DNA from: Echinicola jeungdonensis
Lineage (GTDB): Bacteria; Bacteroidota; Bacteroidia; Cytophagales; Cyclobacteriaceae
DNA length: 64,000 bases
Direction: 5' to 3'
Assembly: GCF_030409905.1 (NCBI RefSeq)
Contig: NZ_JAUFQT010000001.1
Coordinates: 1,014,001 to 1,078,000, forward strand
The translations under genes and the position numbers were made by a program. Shown here one piece after another: positions 9,546-18,310 of the stretch (positions are counted from its first letter, which is position 1; each line of letters opens with the position of its first letter). Below the pieces are notes generated by a model that was not told where the DNA came from, ran no database searches, and saw only the letters and a program-made list of their open reading frames with translations.

Positions 9546-10463
9546 TTACAGGTGAACCATTAAGTACCGGTACAGTGCCAGCATAGATTCCAAATCCTTT
9601 AAAGCCACCTTTTCATTTGGGGTATGAACATGGTCCTCTGGTGCTCCAATAAAGCACCAATCCACTGGATAAGGGCTCATCTGGATTTCCCTGCCGTCAC
9701 TCCCCCCGGCACCTTCAACTTCTATTTGATAGGGAATTCCACTCTTTTCTGCCAATGAAACAATTTTATTCAAAAAAACTTTTCTAGGGATAAATTTATC
9801 CCTCAGCGAAATAGCGGTACCATTTCCATGAATCACCCCATCAGTCACCCAGGTAATATCAGAAACCAATGCCTGCCTGATTTCCCATTGCTCGTAAATA
9901 AATTTGAGTAAAAAAGGGACACTTCCACCCCCATGTTCCTCATATGTGGAAAATACAACTACCCCATCAGTTAAATCCTCACACAATTTCAATGCATTAT
10001 ATACACCCAGCCGATTATCCAAGTAGGCCCCTTGGATAAATTCTTCACCTATCCTTAAATTTTGCCGGAAACTTAAATTGGTACCAGGCAAAATCCCTCT
10101 GGGGAAATCATGAAAAACTTTTTCATCTTGTATTTTAATTTTACAAGCTATGGGCCCAAGGAGATCCTCCCCTTCCAATTCATCTCCATCATTTACATCG
10201 GGGCCACCTACTGGAACCAACTGATTTTCATACCTTGAGGTAAAACCTATGGTATCTATATGGGCAAAAACTGCAGTTCTTGGATCACCAAATTTTAATA
10301 CAACATTATCTTGAAATCTATCCCCATAGAATACCTCTGGGACAACCTTCCATTGGTTCCTCCGTTGGAGGACATAATTGATTATAAAGGATGAAATTTC
10401 ATGTTCATCTCCGGAAACACCCCTTATGTTGAGGATTTCTTTCAAAAGCTCCATGATTGGCAC
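9546..10463 (-). CDS. M42-like metallo-aminopeptidase
   Basis: This 305-residue protein belongs to the MH clan of dinuclear zinc peptidases and looks most like family M42 glutamyl aminopeptidases. Visible metal and catalytic residues are HID in FAHIDTIG, the Asp in YLDNRLGVY, the Glu pair in STYEEHGGG, SDITWVTDG, and a C-terminal His in HVHTPNEK. M42 enzymes are cytosolic and form large tetrahedral complexes that trim peptides. No signal peptide is present. It is shorter than typical M42 members (about 340-370), so M20/M28-like assignment cannot be excluded. Confidence 0.8.
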   Translation of the reverse strand: MPIMELLKEILNIRGVSGDEHEISSFIINYVLQRRNQWKVVPEVFYGDRFQDNVVLKFGDPRTAVFAHIDTIGFTSRYENQLVPVGGPDVNDGDELEGEDLLGPIACKIKIQDEKVFHDFPRGILPGTNLSFRQNLRIGEEFIQGAYLDNRLGVYNALKLCEDLTDGVVVFSTYEEHGGGSVPFLLKFIYEQWEIRQALVSDITWVTDGVIHGNGTAISLRDKFIPRKVFLNKIVSLAEKSGIPYQIEVEGAGGSDGREIQMSPYPVDWCFIGAPEDHVHTPNEKVALKDLESMLALYRYLMVHL

Positions 10464-10549
10464 AATTTATGAGTTGAATATTTTGCAAAGATCGGACTAA
10501 TTAGTTCAAAACAAACAGTCAAAAATTTATAGTTTTTGAATAAAAAATA

Positions 10550-10557
10550 TACATTTG
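10550..10557 (+). promoter_or_regulatory. Putative -7 box of the ompA-family promoter
   Basis: TACATTTG is a full match to the Bacteroidota -7 consensus TAnnTTTG and lies 77 bases upstream of the ATG. Upstream sequence is A+T-rich but has no TTTG at 19-21 bases. The gene looks highly expressed, which supports a real promoter here. Confidence 0.5.
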
Positions 10558-10633
10558 CATATCAGTTAACAGTTACTAAGTTTGGATTTAAATCAATTAA
10601 ACACTTAATTTTGGAAAAAAATTTTTTGTAATC

Positions 10634-11908
10634 ATGAAAAAATTATTACTATCAAGCTTAATGGCAGGAGCATTGGCAGTTGGAGCTAATGCCCAGGACG
10701 ACTTCAATAAGTGGTCAATCGATGTAAACGGAGGATTCAATAAAGCCATGGCTCCTTTGACGCCAGGCTATTATTCTCCTACCTTAAATTTGGGACATGC
10801 TGACTTTGGTGTCAGATACATGTTTAATGAAAAATTCGGTGCGAAACTGGATTATGGTTTTGGTAAATTTCAAGAAGCTGAAGGGCACCCATCTTTTGAA
10901 ACAAATTATTACCGAGTAAACCTTCAGGGTGTGGCCAACCTTGGGGCAATGATGAACTTTGAAACTTTCAGCAGAAGTCTAGGATTGCTAGGTCACTTCG
11001 GTGCAGGTTTCGGCCAAATCACCCCTAAACAAAACACTTGGGCTGATGAAGAAGATCAAGTTTATAACTTTATCGCCGGTCTTACCGGTCAAGTTAAGCT
11101 TAGTGAAAGAGTAGCCTTGAATGGTGATATCAGCACCATTATTGCTGGCCGTCAGACCATCGCATTTGACGGAGCTTCTTCGATTAATGCCATCGACCCA
11201 GGGTTTTATGGTACCAACGCTGTTTCTTGGACAGGTACCTTAGGTCTTTCTTTCTACCTAGGCGGCAACGATACGCATGCTGACTGGTATGTAAGAGAAG
11301 ACAAGTATGCCACCAAGGATGAGTTGGAAAGCCAAATCGGAGAGATCAAGGATATGTTGAAAGACTCTGATGGCGACGGTGTTCCTGATTACTTGGACAA
11401 AGAGCCAAACACTCCTCAAGGTGCCCGTGTAGATTCTCACGGTGCTACTTTGGATTCTGATGGCGACGGTATTCCTGATCACACTGACGAATGTGCTTTC
11501 GTTCCAGGCCCTGCTTCTAACAACGGTTGCCCAGTTGAAGACAGCAGCGACGAAGTAGACTACTTCAAGAAAGCCATCAACGAAGGTTATGTTAACGTTT
11601 ATTATGCATTTGACAGTGCAAAACCACTTGGTTACTCTTCTTCGGCAGCTAACTACGTAGCTAACTTCATGAAGAGAAACCCAGGTGTAAATGTTGAAAT
11701 CAAAGGTTATGCTGATGAAATCGGACCAGAAGATTACAACATGAAGCTTTCTGAAAGAAGAGCCAAAGCAGTTCATGACCTATTGATTGAAGCTGGTATC
11801 GATGCTTCCAGAATTTCTTACAAAGGATATGGAGAAGATACTAGTGTGGACAAGAGCTCTGCTGATGCTCGTCAGCTAGCTAGAAGAGCTTCTTTCGAGG
11901 TTCAATAA
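10634..11908 (+). CDS. OmpA-family outer membrane porin with calcium-binding linker
   Basis: This 424-residue protein is probably one of the major outer membrane proteins. A 20-residue signal peptide ends in GANA. An N-terminal beta-barrel of about 200 residues follows. The linker (about 240-300) holds two thrombospondin type 3-like DSDGDG repeats that should bind calcium, and one CAF...NNGCP pair of Cys. The C-terminal OmpA domain has the peptidoglycan-binding segment IKGYADEIGPEDYNMKLSERR. A -7 box precedes it and a strong terminator follows, so it is a single-gene unit. Confidence 0.93.
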   Translation: MKKLLLSSLMAGALAVGANAQDDFNKWSIDVNGGFNKAMAPLTPGYYSPTLNLGHADFGVRYMFNEKFGAKLDYGFGKFQEAEGHPSFETNYYRVNLQGVANLGAMMNFETFSRSLGLLGHFGAGFGQITPKQNTWADEEDQVYNFIAGLTGQVKLSERVALNGDISTIIAGRQTIAFDGASSINAIDPGFYGTNAVSWTGTLGLSFYLGGNDTHADWYVREDKYATKDELESQIGEIKDMLKDSDGDGVPDYLDKEPNTPQGARVDSHGATLDSDGDGIPDHTDECAFVPGPASNNGCPVEDSSDEVDYFKKAINEGYVNVYYAFDSAKPLGYSSSAANYVANFMKRNPGVNVEIKGYADEIGPEDYNMKLSERRAKAVHDLLIEAGIDASRISYKGYGEDTSVDKSSADARQLARRASFEVQ

Positions 11909-11929
11909 TTCATAAAGAATTTGATAATC

Positions 11930-11961
11930 AAAAACCGGCCTTTTCAGGTCGGTTTTTTTTT
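11930..11961 (+). terminator. Rho-independent terminator after the OmpA gene
   Basis: The stem ACCGGCC/GGTCGGT has one G-U pair, a TTTTCA loop and nine T after it. It separates the OmpA-family gene from upp, whose ATG lies 18 bases past the last T. Confidence 0.88.
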
Positions 11962-11978
11962 GCTTATTTTTGGCCAGT

Positions 11979-12626
11979 ATGTTTATATTAAACCAACATA
12001 ACTCCATTGCCAACCAATTTCTTTTGGAGCTTAGGGATGTCCAAAAGCAAGAGGACCGTCTACGATTCCGTAACAATTTGGAAAGGCTAGGCGAAATCCT
12101 CGCCTATGAAATCAGTAAAAAACTGATTTATAAATCCCAAACCATCTCAACCCCCCTCAAAAACACATCTGTACAAACCCTATCTGAACAACCTGTTCTC
12201 ATTTCAATCCTGAGAGCTGCCATCCCATTTTTCCAGGGGTTTATCAATTATTTTGACCAGGCAGATAGCGGTTTTATTGGGGCCATTAGAAAATCATCGG
12301 AGAGTAATCCCGAAATTTCGGTAGACCTTAACTATCTGGCAGCCCCTCTGGTGGAGGATAAAGAAGTCATTATCGTGGATCCTATGTTAGCAACAGGAAA
12401 ATCGCTTTTGGCGGGATTAAATGAGCTTAGGAAAAACGGAAAACCCAAAAAAGTCCATATTGCCTCAGTCATTGCTGCCCCGGAAGGGATCGATTATATT
12501 AGGAACAACCTGGATATTCCTTATCAATTTTGGACTTGTGCCTTAGATGAAAAATTGAATCCCAAGGCATATATCGTCCCTGGCCTTGGGGATGCGGGGG
12601 ATTTATCATTTGGCCCTAAAATGTAA
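11979..12626 (+). CDS. upp: Uracil phosphoribosyltransferase
   Basis: This 215-residue pyrimidine salvage enzyme makes UMP from uracil and PRPP. The PRPP motif is VDPMLATGKSL, and the uracil-binding C-terminus reads AYIVPGLGDAGD. ISILRAAIPF is the usual family segment. The ATG at 11979 is preferred to an in-frame TTG nine bases upstream, because the TTG sits almost against the terminator U-tract. The exchanger gene follows after 6 bases, so the two are probably cotranscribed. Confidence 0.95.
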   Translation: MFILNQHNSIANQFLLELRDVQKQEDRLRFRNNLERLGEILAYEISKKLIYKSQTISTPLKNTSVQTLSEQPVLISILRAAIPFFQGFINYFDQADSGFIGAIRKSSESNPEISVDLNYLAAPLVEDKEVIIVDPMLATGKSLLAGLNELRKNGKPKKVHIASVIAAPEGIDYIRNNLDIPYQFWTCALDEKLNPKAYIVPGLGDAGDLSFGPKM

Positions 12627-12632
12627 TCAAAA

Positions 12633-13562
12633 GTGATTTATTTATTAATTTTTATTGGATTTCTTATCCTCCTCCTTGGAGGTAAGGTTTTGGTAGATGG
12701 TGCCTCTGCAGTTGCTGCCAAGCTAGGATTAAGTCCCAGTGTGATCGGGATGACCATCGTTGCTTTCGGCACTTCCGCCCCAGAGCTATTGGTGAGCCTC
12801 ACGGCTGCCCTCAAGGGCACCAATGATATAGCCGTTGGAAATGTGGTGGGCTCCAATATTTCAAATATTACCTTGGTTTTAGGTTCTAGTGTTTTGGTGT
12901 ACCCAGTTGCCTTAAGAACTTCTGCGGTAAAGTGGGATTACAGCTTCACCCTTTTTGCCACTTTGCTTTTTTATGCCCTAGCTTTGAATGGAATGATTTC
13001 CATGGTTGAGGGAATCATATTATTCACCCTTCTAATATTAATCAATTGGTTCCTTTTCAAAACCATGCATCACGGACTGGATGAAATAAGTGATGAAGAA
13101 ACGGAAAAGATCAAACAAGCTCCTTTGGTAAGATCTATTTTATTCATCATTGGAGGGATTTTAGGACTGTATTATGGTTCAGAATTATTGGTGGAAAATG
13201 CCATCCTATTGGCTCAAAAATTTGGGGTAAGTGAAAGAATTATTGGAGTAACCATCATAGCCATTGGGACTAGCTTACCTGAATTGGCCACTTCCATTTT
13301 GGCAGCGATAAAAAAAGAAACCGATATAGCAATTGGTAATATTTTGGGGAGTAATTTGCAGAACATTCTTTCTATTATTGGTGTTACTGCTATTGTAAAG
13401 CCTATCGAAGTAACTGATGCTTTTTTATCCAGTGATTTTCTTTGGATGATTGGTTTCACTCTTCTTCTGTACCCTATTATGAGGTCAGGACACCGAATTA
13501 CGAGAATGGAAGGCGGCTTATTGCTTCTGGTTTACGGCTTATATATTTACTTTCTTTTGTAA
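12633..13562 (+). CDS. Calcium/sodium antiporter (CaCA/YrbG family)
   Basis: This 309-residue inner membrane protein has about ten helices. It contains the two inverted alpha repeats of the K+-dependent Na+/Ca2+ exchanger family: VAFGTSAPELLVS in the first half and IAIGTSLPELATS in the second. The conserved acidic Glu in each repeat is the ion ligand in known members. Each repeat is followed by GN(V/I)xGSN. The start is a GTG 6 bases after upp. The stop overlaps the next ATG by one base (TAATG), so the two genes are translationally coupled. Confidence 0.93.
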   Translation: MIYLLIFIGFLILLLGGKVLVDGASAVAAKLGLSPSVIGMTIVAFGTSAPELLVSLTAALKGTNDIAVGNVVGSNISNITLVLGSSVLVYPVALRTSAVKWDYSFTLFATLLFYALALNGMISMVEGIILFTLLILINWFLFKTMHHGLDEISDEETEKIKQAPLVRSILFIIGGILGLYYGSELLVENAILLAQKFGVSERIIGVTIIAIGTSLPELATSILAAIKKETDIAIGNILGSNLQNILSIIGVTAIVKPIEVTDAFLSSDFLWMIGFTLLLYPIMRSGHRITRMEGGLLLLVYGLYIYFLL

Positions 13563-14020
13563 TGATTGAATACATTTTAGAATTTTTGGGAATTTACATC
13601 GTCTGCCTCTTTAAATTTATAGGTGGACCGGTTTTGGGGACTGCTGCAAATTACACAATCCTTGAAATTATGATTGTAACGGTTTCTGGAATGATGACAA
13701 GTGTATTCCTTTTCACTTTTCTAGGAGAATGGATTAAACACAAATGGAAAATACATATTAATCCGAACCCAAAAACCTTTACTCCAAAAACCAGAAGGAT
13801 TATTACCATTTGGCAAAAATTTGGGGCACCAGGTGTAGCTGCCCTAACCCCACTTATCCTAACCCCTATAGGAGGCACTATTATTTTAACCTCATTTGGG
13901 GTGAAAAGAAGAAAGATCTTTCTTTATATGCTAATAAGTGCCGTGATTTGGTCCTTATTCCTTGGAGCATCCATTAACAAAATTCTTGAAATTCCCTTTT
14001 TTAGCAATATGATAAATTAA
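13562..14020 (+). CDS. Small multidrug-export family membrane protein
   Basis: This 152-residue protein has about four membrane helices. The segment FGAPGVAALTPLILTPIGGT resembles the small multidrug export family (PF06695, COG2426), whose transport role is poorly proven. An open frame extends 120 bases further upstream, but that part lies inside the exchanger gene. The ATG overlapping the exchanger stop is the natural start. A bidirectional terminator follows 55 bases later. Confidence 0.65.
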   Translation: MIEYILEFLGIYIVCLFKFIGGPVLGTAANYTILEIMIVTVSGMMTSVFLFTFLGEWIKHKWKIHINPNPKTFTPKTRRIITIWQKFGAPGVAALTPLILTPIGGTIILTSFGVKRRKIFLYMLISAVIWSLFLGASINKILEIPFFSNMIN

Positions 14021-14075
14021 TAACAGGGCTGCCCTGTAAGTCAATATTCTTATTGCTTCCAATAATATTCATAAA

Positions 14076-14105
14076 AAAAGCCCTTGATAAAATTCAAGGG
14101 CTTTT
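14076..14105. terminator. Bidirectional terminator between convergent genes
   Basis: The perfect stem AAAAGCCCTTGA/TCAAGGGCTTTT (14076-14087, 14094-14105) has a 6-base loop and is preceded by A and followed by T on the plus strand. It can serve the plus-strand membrane gene and the minus-strand lipoprotein gene. Confidence 0.85.
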
Positions 14106-14125
14106 GATTTCCAGAGCTTGGTTTA

Positions 14126-15085
14126 TCAAATATTAATAATTTTCGATTTGAAAATTAGAGGTTCGAATGGTCTGCCAGTTACGGGCACCCCATTAAAATT
14201 GAAATAATCTTCCCGGATTTCAAACGGCAAAACCTGTTGAGTTATTCCAAATGCTGCAGTGGAAGGTGTAATTACTTCTACCACAGCTCCCTCATGGAGA
14301 TCTTTCAAAGCAACATTGAGAAAATCTAAATTATTATTTGAACCCAGGGAAATTGCTGCGGGTTGTTCCTCATCAATTTCAGCAAAAGGTTCCTCTCCCA
14401 ATTGTCCCAATTCGTAGCTGATTTCCAGAACGTTTCCATTTTTACTTGGTTCGGACTCAAGATTCCCCACTTCTACAACCCTGACATAAACCCCTTTTTC
14501 TACCATCTCAAATCCTTCCAGGGAGTTGGTTTCAATATAGTCCTGAATTTGTTGATCCTCTATCTCCTCCACTTCTTCTTCTGTAAATTTTCTCACGAAT
14601 TTTACCCGAATGATAAAATTCCCGTCCTGGGGAATAAGTTGGTCAAAACCATAATCATAATAAGCAAGATAAGAGGGGGAATAAAGGGTAAATGTTTCAC
14701 CTTCTCTGGCCAAACTGAGGGCTAGATTCATAACCTGAGGGAACAATGTAACCTGATTCAGGTTATAGTGAAATAACAGGGGAGCTCCATCTTCTTCCCA
14801 ATAAGAGGCTATTGGTTGTCCTCCCAAGGTTTCCATTTCATAATAAAAGCCCACAATTGAATTTTCAAGAAATTCTTCCCCATCCTCATTGGTTTCATCT
14901 TTGGTGTAATAAAATCCTGCTTGGGTTTGGTTGGCCATTATAGCATTTGCATCAATATAGCTCTTCAATATAGCATCATCCCTCTCAACATCTTTTTCAT
15001 ACTGGGTTTCGGAATCCCCCAAACAGCCGAACAGAAATGAGGAAAATGCTAAAAGAACTGCAGAATTAAGTAATCTGTACATCAT
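14126..15085 (-). CDS. Lipoprotein with two FKBP-like domains
   Basis: This 319-residue lipoprotein has a lipobox ending FGC at residue 21. Two halves each resemble the C-terminal part of an FKBP-type peptidyl-prolyl isomerase. The first contains ALSLAREGETFTLYSPSYLA and later IPQDGNFIIRVKFV. The second contains LKDLHEGAVVEVITPSTAAF and ends with LPFEI. The isomerase fold is inferred from this pattern. Aromatic active-site residues are hard to place, so activity is uncertain. It is followed by a terminator and lies just downstream of the sigma-factor operon, 10 bases after the beta-barrel gene. Confidence 0.6.
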   Translation of the reverse strand: MMYRLLNSAVLLAFSSFLFGCLGDSETQYEKDVERDDAILKSYIDANAIMANQTQAGFYYTKDETNEDGEEFLENSIVGFYYEMETLGGQPIASYWEEDGAPLLFHYNLNQVTLFPQVMNLALSLAREGETFTLYSPSYLAYYDYGFDQLIPQDGNFIIRVKFVRKFTEEEVEEIEDQQIQDYIETNSLEGFEMVEKGVYVRVVEVGNLESEPSKNGNVLEISYELGQLGEEPFAEIDEEQPAAISLGSNNNLDFLNVALKDLHEGAVVEVITPSTAAFGITQQVLPFEIREDYFNFNGVPVTGRPFEPLIFKSKIINI

Positions 15086-15095
15086 TAAAATATGT

Positions 15096-16415
15096 TTATT
15101 TTTTAAATTGAAAATTCACTCTCAAATTCATCCCTCCAATGGAAAACTGTTGATTGGCAAAAGTGAGGTCCCCTAAGGGAATTTTGTAAAATGGTTCCAA
15201 TGATATGAATGTCCCATTGCTTAATTGGTACTCATATCCTAATGACAAATTGAGCATTCTTCCCAAATCCATCTTTTTTTGCCCACTCTCCGGAGAATAT
15301 TTTGTTTTATATTCCTGAATGGAAGGTTCAAAAAGCAGAGCTCCATTCACATGGGCAGCTTGGGCAAAATTGGACTGTACCGAATAGGTTTCTACCGTGT
15401 TTTGATCTAAATAAACCATGCTTGAAAGGCCGGTAATCAGAAACAAATTGGATTGTGACTTTTCCAACACCTTGTATTTCACATTAATGGGAATATCAAG
15501 GCTTGCATAACTCAGGGTATATTCTGATCCCATATAATTATTGGTATAGGCATTATTTTGAGCCCTAAGGGTCATGGATTCGGGAAGTGCATTGGAATTA
15601 TCAGGTTCCAATTTTTGCTGGGCATAAGTCACTCCAAAATCAATTTTCACTCTATTACTCAAGGACAATTCGGACATTATTCCTCCTCCTAAATTCATCC
15701 CTGATTCTGGGTTGGAGGCTGCTTGTGGTCCTAAAACTAGTCCCAATCGGAATTTTTTGAGATTATCAGCATTTTCCATTCCGCTTTTTTCTTCAGACTT
15801 AGAGTCTCCATTTTTCCATTGATCAACCATGGACTTCGCCTGGTCCAATTCCATAGCTCCCTTAGAACCTGTTTCCCCTTCCTGATGGCTAGTCAATTTT
15901 TGTTGGGAATTACTCCGCAATGCAAATAAATCGCTCTCCTGTAAAAATTGAGACGCGGAAACAAAAGGAACATTTAATAAATCATCTTTATTATCCCGAC
16001 CTAAGACAATTCCTGTATGGTCTTCCCTACCTATTTTATAAGTTTTTTCTTTTATTGCTTCGGTTTTGGGGCCTTTAGGCTCAGAAATTCCAGATGCCTC
16101 CTTTTGGATTATTCCCGGAGATTCCAACGGTTCTATACCGTGGAATGGTTTGCTCTTTATTATAATGGAATCGGTCAAAGTTTGAACATTTTCTTCAATT
16201 CTTTCCCCGAATGGCCAAAACACAAGTACCAATAATAAGGAAGCAGCTAACCCTGACACCCAAAATGGCCAGTGAACCCATCTTCTTTTTTGGACAGGTT
16301 TATTGAAATAAGCCTGGGAAAACCTTTCCCATTCTCTGGGTTCCAGTGGCTCCTCATGGCTTAGGAAGGAGTCCTTTATCTTCTCCACAAGTCTTTTATC
16401 GAATTGCTCCTTCAT
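15096..16415 (-). CDS. Anti-sigma-like anchor fused to an outer-membrane-type beta-barrel domain
   Basis: This 439-residue protein starts with a charged cytoplasmic stretch of about 45 residues and a single membrane helix (about 48-68) instead of a signal peptide. A long low-complexity linker follows. The last 220 residues look like an outer-membrane-type beta-barrel, with repeated amphipathic strands and a terminal NLRVNFQFKK. The start overlaps the ECF sigma gene by 20 bases, which is the position of an anti-sigma factor gene. The N-terminus may therefore bind the sigma factor. The combination of an inner-membrane anchor with a barrel domain is topologically odd. Confidence 0.6.
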   Translation of the reverse strand: MKEQFDKRLVEKIKDSFLSHEEPLEPREWERFSQAYFNKPVQKRRWVHWPFWVSGLAASLLLVLVFWPFGERIEENVQTLTDSIIIKSKPFHGIEPLESPGIIQKEASGISEPKGPKTEAIKEKTYKIGREDHTGIVLGRDNKDDLLNVPFVSASQFLQESDLFALRSNSQQKLTSHQEGETGSKGAMELDQAKSMVDQWKNGDSKSEEKSGMENADNLKKFRLGLVLGPQAASNPESGMNLGGGIMSELSLSNRVKIDFGVTYAQQKLEPDNSNALPESMTLRAQNNAYTNNYMGSEYTLSYASLDIPINVKYKVLEKSQSNLFLITGLSSMVYLDQNTVETYSVQSNFAQAAHVNGALLFEPSIQEYKTKYSPESGQKKMDLGRMLNLSLGYEYQLSNGTFISLEPFYKIPLGDLTFANQQFSIGGMNLRVNFQFKK

Positions 16416-16944
16416 CTTTAATTTTATTTAATGCAACTATTTTCTCCCGCAACTTCTTTTTTGCCCTTGCCAAATAAGTTCTGCTTGTACTGGCAGGTAT
16501 ATCTAATTCTGCACTTATTTCATTATGGTTATAGCCTTCTATTTCGTACATATTAAAAATGATCCGAAGCAGCTCCGGCAATTCCCTTAATACCATCAAT
16601 ATTTCCTCTTTGGTTAGGTGGTCGATAATGGAGGGATCATAAGTTTCCGAACTGGCTTTTTCAATTTCCATCACCGCATAGTGCTTTACATTTTTCCTGT
16701 AATAGTCTATAGAGGTATTGATCAATATCCGCCTAAACCAAGCTTTGAATGAATTATTTTCGGTGTATTGGTGAAGGCGGTCAAAGGCTTTCATAAAACT
16801 GTCATTGACGATCTCACATGCCTCATCCCTGGAATTTGAATATCGCAGGGCAATACTCATAGCATACCCGTAGAAATGCTTATAAAGCTTTTCAAGCGCC
16901 TTGGGATTTCCACCCTTTGCTTCTTCTATCAGGTATTGGTCCAA
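16396..16944 (-). CDS. ECF-type RNA polymerase sigma factor
   Basis: This 182-residue protein has region 2 (ALEKLYKHFYGYAMSIALRY and DEACEIVNDSFMKAF, then FKAWFRRILINTSIDYYRK) and region 4 (LPELLRIIFNMYEIEGYNHNEISAEL followed by SRTYLARAKKKLRE). It is an extracytoplasmic-function sigma-70 family member. No ATG lies near the family start, so the TTG at 16944 is used. Its 3' end overlaps the gene for the anchored barrel protein, the likely regulator. The target promoters are unknown. Confidence 0.92.
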   Translation of the reverse strand: MDQYLIEEAKGGNPKALEKLYKHFYGYAMSIALRYSNSRDEACEIVNDSFMKAFDRLHQYTENNSFKAWFRRILINTSIDYYRKNVKHYAVMEIEKASSETYDPSIIDHLTKEEILMVLRELPELLRIIFNMYEIEGYNHNEISAELDIPASTSRTYLARAKKKLREKIVALNKIKDEGAIR

Positions 16945-17518
16945 ATTCCCGGTTTTAATATGCTTTTTATATTAACAAGACGTGACCTTTTTGCAAAATG
17001 CTACACATCCAATAAAAATCAACGTGAAAATAAGCAAATGGATGGACCTATCGCATAACAAAATTATCTTCCCATATAATTTAATGCAAAAGGCTTATTA
17101 TTATTTTCAAATAGGAGAAGTTGGCACAACAGATAAAACATTAGGTATTTTAAAAGGTTGAAAAGAATGATAACTTAAACTATATTTTATTTTTGTGTGG
17201 AGCATTTAGCATTTTGGGAAAGGGTTGGTTTTTTAGTTGAATTAATTTTTTGTTGAATTTATTGCTTTCCAATCCAAACTAAATCCATGGATTTTAAAAT
17301 TGAAAAATGAAGCTTTGCCTATCAAGTAATGATCAATCGATGGGCTGGATAAATGCCAAAAGGTTTCATCAAATTACCCTAGAAATTTCTTTAGCAGGAT
17401 ATAATACTACTTACCGAAATAAAATTTCAGTATTTTTAAAGTCCCAATAAAACCTTAATTTTTCTTTTTTGTTTATTAACTTATAGGTCTATATTAAAGA
17501 GTTAATCCCTTTCATCAG
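16945..17518. other. 574-base intergenic region without a recognised gene
   Basis: This divergent gap separates the sigma-factor operon (minus) from the secreted protein gene (plus). It is A+T-rich. I see no ORF with family character, no tRNA, no strong hairpin and no full TAnnTTTG box. It should hold the two divergent promoters, including any site used by the ECF sigma factor for its own gene. Confidence 0.6.
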
Positions 17519-18250
17519 ATGTTTATTAAACCCAAATATTTGTTTTTATTCCTTTTTGGAGTAATCACTAATTTTTCCTTTGCCCAAGGCTTGGAAGCAG
17601 GGGATTATGATTATGACAAAGAAGTACTATTCGGTGTAAACAAAAACACCAATGGAGGTCTTATTGGTGGAGCCTATTTCAAACTGGGCTCACGGGTTAC
17701 GGACATGAACTTTCAATTTTTTTCATTGGAGTTGGTAAATGTAAAAAACCCTAAGGAAGTACGCTACAATACCGTACTTGGCAATAGTTACATATATGGG
17801 AAATCCAATTATTTGTATTCCATACGGCCACAATACGGCCGGGAATTGATTTTATTTAAAAAAGCCCCACAACAAGGTGTTCAAATTTCGGTATTATCGG
17901 CTATTGGACCATCTTTTGGAGTGGTTGCGCCCTATTACATTGAGTATGCCTATAGCCGTACCCAGACCAGAAGAGAACAATATGACCCTGAAGTCCATCA
18001 AAGCAGGTTTAATGTATTAGGGCCAGGAAGGTTATTTGAGGGCTTGGGTGAATCTGAATTAGCTATTGGTGCAAATGCCAAAGCAGCAATAACCTTTGAG
18101 ATGGGAGTATTTAAGTCAAATGTAACTGGGGTGGAACTAGGTTATCTATTGGAGGGTTTTACAAAGAAAATAGAACTAATGCCCACTGTGGAAAACCGGC
18201 AATTGTTTCAGTCCGTTTACCTTACCTTATTTTACGGATTCAGGAAATAA
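17519..18250 (+). CDS. Secreted or outer membrane protein of unknown function
   Basis: This 243-residue protein has a signal peptide ending near NFSFAQ. The mature part has many predicted beta strands and ends with QSVYLTLFYGFRK, a terminal aromatic-rich strand typical of outer membrane barrels. I cannot name a family. It lies just upstream of lipA on the same strand, but lipA has its own promoter-like element in the 60-base gap. Confidence 0.65.
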   Translation: MFIKPKYLFLFLFGVITNFSFAQGLEAGDYDYDKEVLFGVNKNTNGGLIGGAYFKLGSRVTDMNFQFFSLELVNVKNPKEVRYNTVLGNSYIYGKSNYLYSIRPQYGRELILFKKAPQQGVQISVLSAIGPSFGVVAPYYIEYAYSRTQTRREQYDPEVHQSRFNVLGPGRLFEGLGESELAIGANAKAAITFEMGVFKSNVTGVELGYLLEGFTKKIELMPTVENRQLFQSVYLTLFYGFRK

Positions 18251-18258
18251 GCTACAAA

Positions 18259-18290
18259 TTGGGTTTTCATAGGGTTATGCATTAATTTTG
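18259..18290 (+). promoter_or_regulatory. Putative lipA promoter
   Basis: TTG at 18259-18261 and TAATTTTG at 18283-18290 are separated by 21 bases, close to the Bacteroidota -33/-7 arrangement. The ATG of lipA is 20 bases past the -7 box. Confidence 0.5.
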
Positions 18291-18310
18291 CGATAAGCTA
18301 AGAAAAAGAC

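Noticed and set aside
13442..13561. A 40-codon N-terminal extension of the small multidrug-export protein
   Set aside because: It lies inside the Na+/Ca2+ exchanger gene; the ATG overlapping that stop codon fits the family and the coupling.
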